Of a stretch of DNA of 64,000 nt, positions 60,122 through 64,000 are shown piece by piece. Origin of the DNA: Pseudomonadota bacterium (GTDB lineage Bacteria; Pseudomonadota; Alphaproteobacteria; Rhizobiales; Pleomorphomonadaceae). Made by a program: the position numbers and the translations under genes. The notes beneath the pieces are model-generated. The model saw nothing but the letters and a program-made list of their open reading frames with translations. It was not told the DNA's origin and did not search any database. The stretch spans positions 124,001 to 188,000 of the forward strand of contig JAEZHI010000045.1 in assembly GCA_023436885.1 (NCBI GenBank), written 5' to 3'. The first letter of the stretch is position 1; every line of letters starts with the position of its first letter.

Positions 60122-60895
60122 ATGTCCGACACAGCGCTCAGCCAATCCCCGCTCATCCTGTTTCTTCGCAATGCCCTCGGTCGGCATACGAGCGGGGTGA
60201 TCTATCGCGACCTGGCGACGGCGCTCAGGCAGGCCATTACCGAGAATGTGCTCGGCACGGGCGATGTTCTTCCCGGTGAGCGGGATTTTGCCGAAGCGAT
60301 CGACGTTTCGCGTACGTCGGTGCGCAAGGCCATCGAGACGCTGGTCGGCGACGGCGTGCTCATTCGCCGACACGGAGCTCGGACCGCCGTGGCTGAGCGC
60401 GTCGAGAAGCCACTATCGGCGCTAACGTCTTTCTCCGAGGACATGCGTTCGCGCGGCATCGAGCCGGGAATGACCTGGATCAGCCGCGAAGTCGGGCCGG
60501 CATCGCCGGCGGAGATCATGGCATTGCATCTGTCGGTCGGCGCCCGTGTCTGCCGCCTGAAGCGCCTCAGGACTGGTGATGGCATGCCTATGGCCATCGA
60601 GCACGCCGTGGTACCTGCGGATGTACTCGACGATCCCGAGGTGGTCACAGGCTCGCTCTATGATGTGCTGGCCGAACGGAATCGACGTCCTGTCAGAGCC
60701 TTGCAGCGCCTGCGGGCAGCGGTGGCCGGGGCGGAGGATGGTCGCCTTCTGCATCTCGAGATCGGCGCGCCACTGCTAGTCGCGGAGCGCCGCTGCTTTA
60801 CTGCCGATGGGACGCCGGTGGAGTTCACCCGCACTTATTATTGCGGCGAACGTTACGACTTCCTAGTCGAGTTGCGGGCGCAAGACTCGATGTGA
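60122..60895 (+). CDS. GntR/HutC-family transcriptional regulator
   Basis: A 257-residue regulator with a winged helix (VIYRDLATALRQAITEN...GDVLPGERDFAEAIDVSRTSVRKAIETLV) and a UTRA ligand-binding domain (MPMAIEHAVVPADVL, VEFTRTYYCGERYDFLVEL), as in NagR/PhnF-type sugar regulators. It lies directly upstream of the nanEK-like fusion on the same strand, with a motif array (60906-60955) between, so it probably represses this operon in response to an amino-sugar phosphate. Confidence 0.92.
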   Translation: MSDTALSQSPLILFLRNALGRHTSGVIYRDLATALRQAITENVLGTGDVLPGERDFAEAIDVSRTSVRKAIETLVGDGVLIRRHGARTAVAERVEKPLSALTSFSEDMRSRGIEPGMTWISREVGPASPAEIMALHLSVGARVCRLKRLRTGDGMPMAIEHAVVPADVLDDPEVVTGSLYDVLAERNRRPVRALQRLRAAVAGAEDGRLLHLEIGAPLLVAERRCFTADGTPVEFTRTYYCGERYDFLVELRAQDSM

Positions 60896-60905
60896 TCACT
60901 TTGAT

Positions 60906-60955
60906 ACCAGTTGAGCAAATTATAGGCCTTTAGTCCAAACTGGTTGCTGACTGGT
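60906..60955 (+). promoter_or_regulatory. Array of three ACTGGT/ACCAGT elements, likely GntR operators
   Basis: ACCAGT at 60906-60911, ACTGGT at 60939-60944 and ACTGGT at 60950-60955, the last two exactly 11 bases apart (one helical turn). They lie between the regulator stop and the fusion start. Binding by the neighbouring GntR protein is inferred. Confidence 0.5.
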
Positions 60956-61001
60956 CTCTACGCTGCTACCACTGTTGCAAGTGATCAGCAGCGAGGAAAT
61001 C

Positions 61002-62525
61002 GTGTCCGACTGCCTTCAGCGTTTCGCCTCATCGCTCGTCGTTTCCTGTCAGCCGGTGCCGGAAGGCCCGCTCGACCACCCAGACCAGGTGGTTGGCTTT
61101 GCGCTGGCGGCACTGGCGTCCGGTGGTCGTGGTCTTCGCATCGAAGGCATTGCCAATCTCAAGGCGGTCAGGGCGGCGACTGATGCGCCGATCATCGGCC
61201 TTATCAAGCGCGACCTCGATACCTCTCCGGTCCGCATCACGCCTTTCCTTGATGACGTGGCTGCGCTGGCCGAGGCGGGCGCGGATATCATTGCCTTCGA
61301 CGCCACCGATCGGATTCGCCCTGTTGCCGTTGCCGATCTTTGCAAGGCCGTTCATGCCCATGGCAAGCTTGCCATGGCCGACATTTCAACCATCGAAGAG
61401 GCGAGGGCGGCTGTAGCGCTCGGTGTCGATGTGGTCGGCACGACCATGTCCGGCTACACGGGCGGCCCCGAGCCATCCGATCCGGATTTTGCGCTTTTGG
61501 CTGCTGCCGTTCGTCTCGGCCGGCCGGTGATCGCCGAAGGGCGCATTCGGGTACCCGAACAAGCCGCCGAAGCTATAAGACTCGGCGCCCATGGTGTCGT
61601 CGTCGGTTCAGCGATCACGCGCCCCGAACACATTACCCACTGGTTCGCCGACGCTATTGCGACCGCACGGGCAGCCTCGGAGCAACCCACGCTGGCCTTC
61701 GATCTCGGCGGCACCAAGACGCTGGTCGCTCTCGTCGACGGCGACCGCGTCATCGAGACCCGCGAGAGTATCACCAGCCGTGATCTCGGCCCGGACGACT
61801 GGTGCGGTGCGATCGCCGAGCTGGCCGCTCCCTGGCGAGGTCGTTATGGCGCCATCGGCGGCGCAGTTACGGGCGTGGTCCACAATGGTCGCTGGTCGGC
61901 GCTGAATCCGGGAACGTTGCCCGTATCGTCGAACTATCCGTTGGCCGATGCACTGGCGGGTCGTCTGGGCCAGCCGGTTGTCCTTCACAACGATGCCCAG
62001 GCTGCCGCATGGGGTGAGTATCGCTTTGGAGCCGGGGCGGGTCGCGATCTCGTTTTTGTCACCGTTTCCACCGGTATTGGCGGCGGTGTTGTCGCAGGCG
62101 GTCGGCTGCTCATCGGTCGCGGTGGTGTCGCTGGCTCCGTCGGACTCACCAGGGAAGCGGGTGGAGCTCCTCTCGAGACGCTGGCGAGTGGCCGCTTTCT
62201 GGCAGATGCGGCCAAAGCGCTGGGACATGACGTCGATGCACCATCTGTCTTTGCGGCCGCGGCGCGGGGCGAAGCGTGGGCGTCGGCCGTCCTCGATCGA
62301 TCGACCGAGGTGGTGGCCCGCCTTCTTGAGAACCTTCAACTGCTTTTCGATCCGGCCGTCATGGTCGTAGGCGGAGGCGTCGGTCTCGCCGATGGCTACC
62401 GCGCGCGCCTCGAAGCGCGGCTGGCGCATTTGCCGCCACATCTGAAGCCCGAGATCCGCGCCGCGGCTCTCGGAAAAACCGCCGGCGTGATCGGTGCCGC
62501 TGATCTCGCCCGTCGCACATTATAA
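61002..62525 (+). CDS. Fused N-acetylmannosamine-6-phosphate epimerase / N-acetylmannosamine (ROK) kinase
   Basis: A 507-residue NanE-NanK fusion for amino-sugar catabolism. Residues about 1-225 form the epimerase barrel (IEGIANLKAVRAATDAPIIGLIKRD with the catalytic Lys, VIAEGRI with Glu, GAHGVVVGSAITRPEHIT). After a short linker, residues 230-507 form a ROK kinase (AFDLGGTKTLVAL, catalytic Asp in LHNDAQAAAWGEYRFG, STGIGGGVVAGGRL). The kinase lacks the usual zinc site: where ROK kinases have a His and CxCGxxGC before LETLASG, this one reads GSVGLTREAGGAPLETLASG. GTG 61002 follows GAGGAAATC. ABC binding-protein gene follows. Confidence 0.92.
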   Translation: MSDCLQRFASSLVVSCQPVPEGPLDHPDQVVGFALAALASGGRGLRIEGIANLKAVRAATDAPIIGLIKRDLDTSPVRITPFLDDVAALAEAGADIIAFDATDRIRPVAVADLCKAVHAHGKLAMADISTIEEARAAVALGVDVVGTTMSGYTGGPEPSDPDFALLAAAVRLGRPVIAEGRIRVPEQAAEAIRLGAHGVVVGSAITRPEHITHWFADAIATARAASEQPTLAFDLGGTKTLVALVDGDRVIETRESITSRDLGPDDWCGAIAELAAPWRGRYGAIGGAVTGVVHNGRWSALNPGTLPVSSNYPLADALAGRLGQPVVLHNDAQAAAWGEYRFGAGAGRDLVFVTVSTGIGGGVVAGGRLLIGRGGVAGSVGLTREAGGAPLETLASGRFLADAAKALGHDVDAPSVFAAAARGEAWASAVLDRSTEVVARLLENLQLLFDPAVMVVGGGVGLADGYRARLEARLAHLPPHLKPEIRAAALGKTAGVIGAADLARRTL

Positions 62526-62542
62526 AATCCAAGGGGACAAAA

Positions 62543-63862
62543 ATGACGCGACTGAAGACTCTTCTGACCAGCGCTGCCCTGTTTGCGGCGCTTGGGGTAA
62601 CCGGTGCCATGGCCGAGGTGACCGTGCTGGGTTGGCCGGGCGGGCCTGAGGAAGCTGGCCTGCGCAAGGCGGCCGACGCCTATAACGCCACAGCTTCCGA
62701 TGCCGACAAGGTGAAGCTAATCTTCTTCAACCGTGACGGTTTCTTCGACAAGCTGGCCGCCGATCTTGCCGCCGGCTCGACGGACTTCGACATCAATCTT
62801 TTGGCGACCTACGCGCTTGGCCGTTACGCGCCGTTCATGGATCCCATTGCGCTGCCGGATGCCTCGAAGGCCACCTTCCCCGAGAAGGTGCTCGCGACCA
62901 TGCAATATGACGGCAAGCAGTACGGCATCCCGACCGACCTGTCGCTGCACTTCATGTACTACCGTACGGACCTCATCAAGAAGCTGCTTTCCGACGCCGA
63001 TTGGAAAGCCAAGTACGGCGAGATCTCCGAGAAATATCTCGGCAAGAAGCTCGAGCCTAAGGATCCGGACGCCTGGACCTGGGACGATTGGATGGCGACG
63101 GCGCTGTTCTTCACCAAGTCGATCAATTCGAGCAGCCCGACCCGCTATGGCACCGTGCTGCAGATGAAGAACCTGTTGTTCAACATGATGGTCTGGCATT
63201 CGGCTGCGCGTGCCCAGGGCGGCGACTGGATGAATGACAAGGGTGAGATCACCGTCGACAGCCCGGCCTATCGGACGGCGCTTGAGATCTACAAGAAGCT
63301 TTACGACGAGGGGACCTCGCCCAAGGACTCGACGACCTACGAGTTCCCGGAAGCGAATGCGGCGTTTGGAGCCGGCCAGGCCGCGACGATGCTGCAGTGG
63401 AATGCTGCCTTCGGAGATCTCGACAACAAGGACAAGACGCCGGCCGTTGCCGGCAAGATCGGCACGGTGGCGCCGCCTGCCGGCCCGGCCGGCCGCTTCA
63501 CGCATATTCACGGCCTTGGCCTCGGCATCAACAAGGCTTCCAAGAACAAGGAAGGCGCCGTCAAGTTCCTGAACTGGCTGGGGACGCCCGATGCGATGGA
63601 GATCTATGCCAAGGCCGGCGGTTCGCCGGCGCTGAGCGATGCGGTGGTCGCCAAGGTTAGTGCCGAGCGGCCCGATCTCGTCAAGCTCGGCCAGTATGCG
63701 GGCTCCTACGGCTTCGTCATGCATGGCGGAACGGCGGCCAAGGCGCTGCAGGTCTACGAACTGCAAGCCAAGGAGTTCACCGCCTATTGGTCCGGTGGCA
63801 AGTCGCTCGACGAGGCGCTTTCCGCAACCAAGGCGGGCATGGCCGATCTTCTGAAGCCGTGA
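62543..63862 (+). CDS. Family 1 extracellular solute-binding protein (ABC sugar transporter)
   Basis: A 439-residue periplasmic binding protein with a Sec signal peptide (MTRLKTLLTSAALFAALGVTGAMA) and no lipobox. The SBP_bac_1 fold is seen in DINLLATYALGRYAPFMDPIALP, YGIPTDLSLHFMYYRTDLIKK and FGAGQAATMLQWNAAFGD. Tryptophan- and aromatic-rich segments fit sugar binding. Context with the GntR regulator and NanE-NanK fusion suggests ManNAc, sialic acid or a related amino sugar. The permease and ATPase genes are beyond the window. Confidence 0.88.
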   Translation: MTRLKTLLTSAALFAALGVTGAMAEVTVLGWPGGPEEAGLRKAADAYNATASDADKVKLIFFNRDGFFDKLAADLAAGSTDFDINLLATYALGRYAPFMDPIALPDASKATFPEKVLATMQYDGKQYGIPTDLSLHFMYYRTDLIKKLLSDADWKAKYGEISEKYLGKKLEPKDPDAWTWDDWMATALFFTKSINSSSPTRYGTVLQMKNLLFNMMVWHSAARAQGGDWMNDKGEITVDSPAYRTALEIYKKLYDEGTSPKDSTTYEFPEANAAFGAGQAATMLQWNAAFGDLDNKDKTPAVAGKIGTVAPPAGPAGRFTHIHGLGLGINKASKNKEGAVKFLNWLGTPDAMEIYAKAGGSPALSDAVVAKVSAERPDLVKLGQYAGSYGFVMHGGTAAKALQVYELQAKEFTAYWSGGKSLDEALSATKAGMADLLKP

Positions 63863-63951
63863 TCCTATTGGACAGCGGTGGCCTGACCATCGCTGTTCCT
63901 GCCCCGGCGGATTGCGGTATCTTGTTGAGCCAGCAGCGCCGCACCGTCGTT

Positions 63952-63986
63952 CCCGCGCACCGATCTCCCCCCGATCGGTGCGCGGG
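63952..63986 (+). repeat. Perfect 14-bp palindrome downstream of the binding-protein gene
   Basis: 63952-63965 and 63973-63986 are exact complements with a seven-base loop (TCCCCCC). No T-run follows, so it looks like a REP-type mRNA-stabilising hairpin or weak terminator. A smaller inverted repeat lies just after the stop, around 63870-63900. Confidence 0.65.
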
Positions 63987-64000
63987 CCCGGTTCCAATGC

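Overview
This 64 kb window is chromosomal DNA of an alphaproteobacterium, most likely of the order Hyphomicrobiales (Rhizobiales). The reasoning rests on a GC-rich, densely coding sequence, the hpt-cpdR pair beside ftsE, metX-metW coupled by ATGA, a PutA without its own DNA-binding domain next to an Lrp-type regulator, the mtgA-rpmF-phaR neighbourhood, a cpa/tad pilus locus, and TTAA-N7-TTAA boxes of the CtrA type. I cannot name the genus from sequence alone. I see no insertion sequence, prophage, CRISPR array or rRNA. One tRNA gene (Leu, anticodon CAA) is present.

Layout. 1-5 kb: start of ftsE (cut by the window edge), a zinc-ribbon membrane protein, hpt and cpdR on +, then on - a corrinoid adenosyltransferase, a serine esterase and an AlkA-type glycosylase. 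5-9.9 kb: gluQ, a small secreted protein, metX-metW, a methyltransferase and gloB. 9.9-16.6 kb: a DMT exporter, a CHASE4-like/GGDEF/EAL protein, an HNH nuclease, an SDR, a Zur-like regulator and ispG. 16.6-21.4 kb: ispA, the Lrp-type putR and putA. 21.4-29.2 kb: a candidate sRNA, mtgA, rpmF, a small exported protein, a PAS/degenerate-GGDEF/EAL phosphodiesterase behind a CtrA box, phaR and an AsmA-family protein. 29.2-32.9 kb: copper ATPase, glk and mgsA.

33.4-43.6 kb is a ten-gene nucleoside island, all on +: a BMP-family binding protein, an ABC ATPase, two permeases, cytidine deaminase, purine nucleoside phosphorylase, thymidine phosphorylase, phosphopentomutase, adenosine deaminase and uracil phosphoribosyltransferase. 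Together they import nucleosides, split them to base and pentose phosphate, and salvage uracil. A strong hairpin with a T-run lies between the binding protein and the ATPase and probably sets their expression ratio.

43.7-56.6 kb is a Flp/Tad pilus locus in two divergent units. On -: pilA (56 aa, easy to miss), cpaA, cpaB, cpaC, cpaD, cpaE, cpaF/tadA, tadB, tadC. On +: a stand-alone CpaC N-terminal-like protein, two TadE-type minor pilins and a membrane sensor that looks like a degenerate histidine kinase. 56.6-59.8 kb holds a retropepsin-like protease, an M20 amidohydrolase, a CAP-domain lipoprotein and a receiver-domain protein. 59.9-64 kb holds tRNA-Leu, a GntR regulator, a fused NanE-NanK enzyme and an ABC sugar-binding protein, ending in a perfect 14-bp palindrome. 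The permeases expected to follow lie outside the window.

The most interesting themes are: a possible CtrA/CpdR/c-di-GMP link (cpdR, two CtrA boxes, a PdeA-like phosphodiesterase); the pseudo-kinase tied to the pilus locus; apparent loss of the zinc site in GluQRS and in the kinase half of NanE-NanK; and a candidate sRNA with CCUCC motifs.
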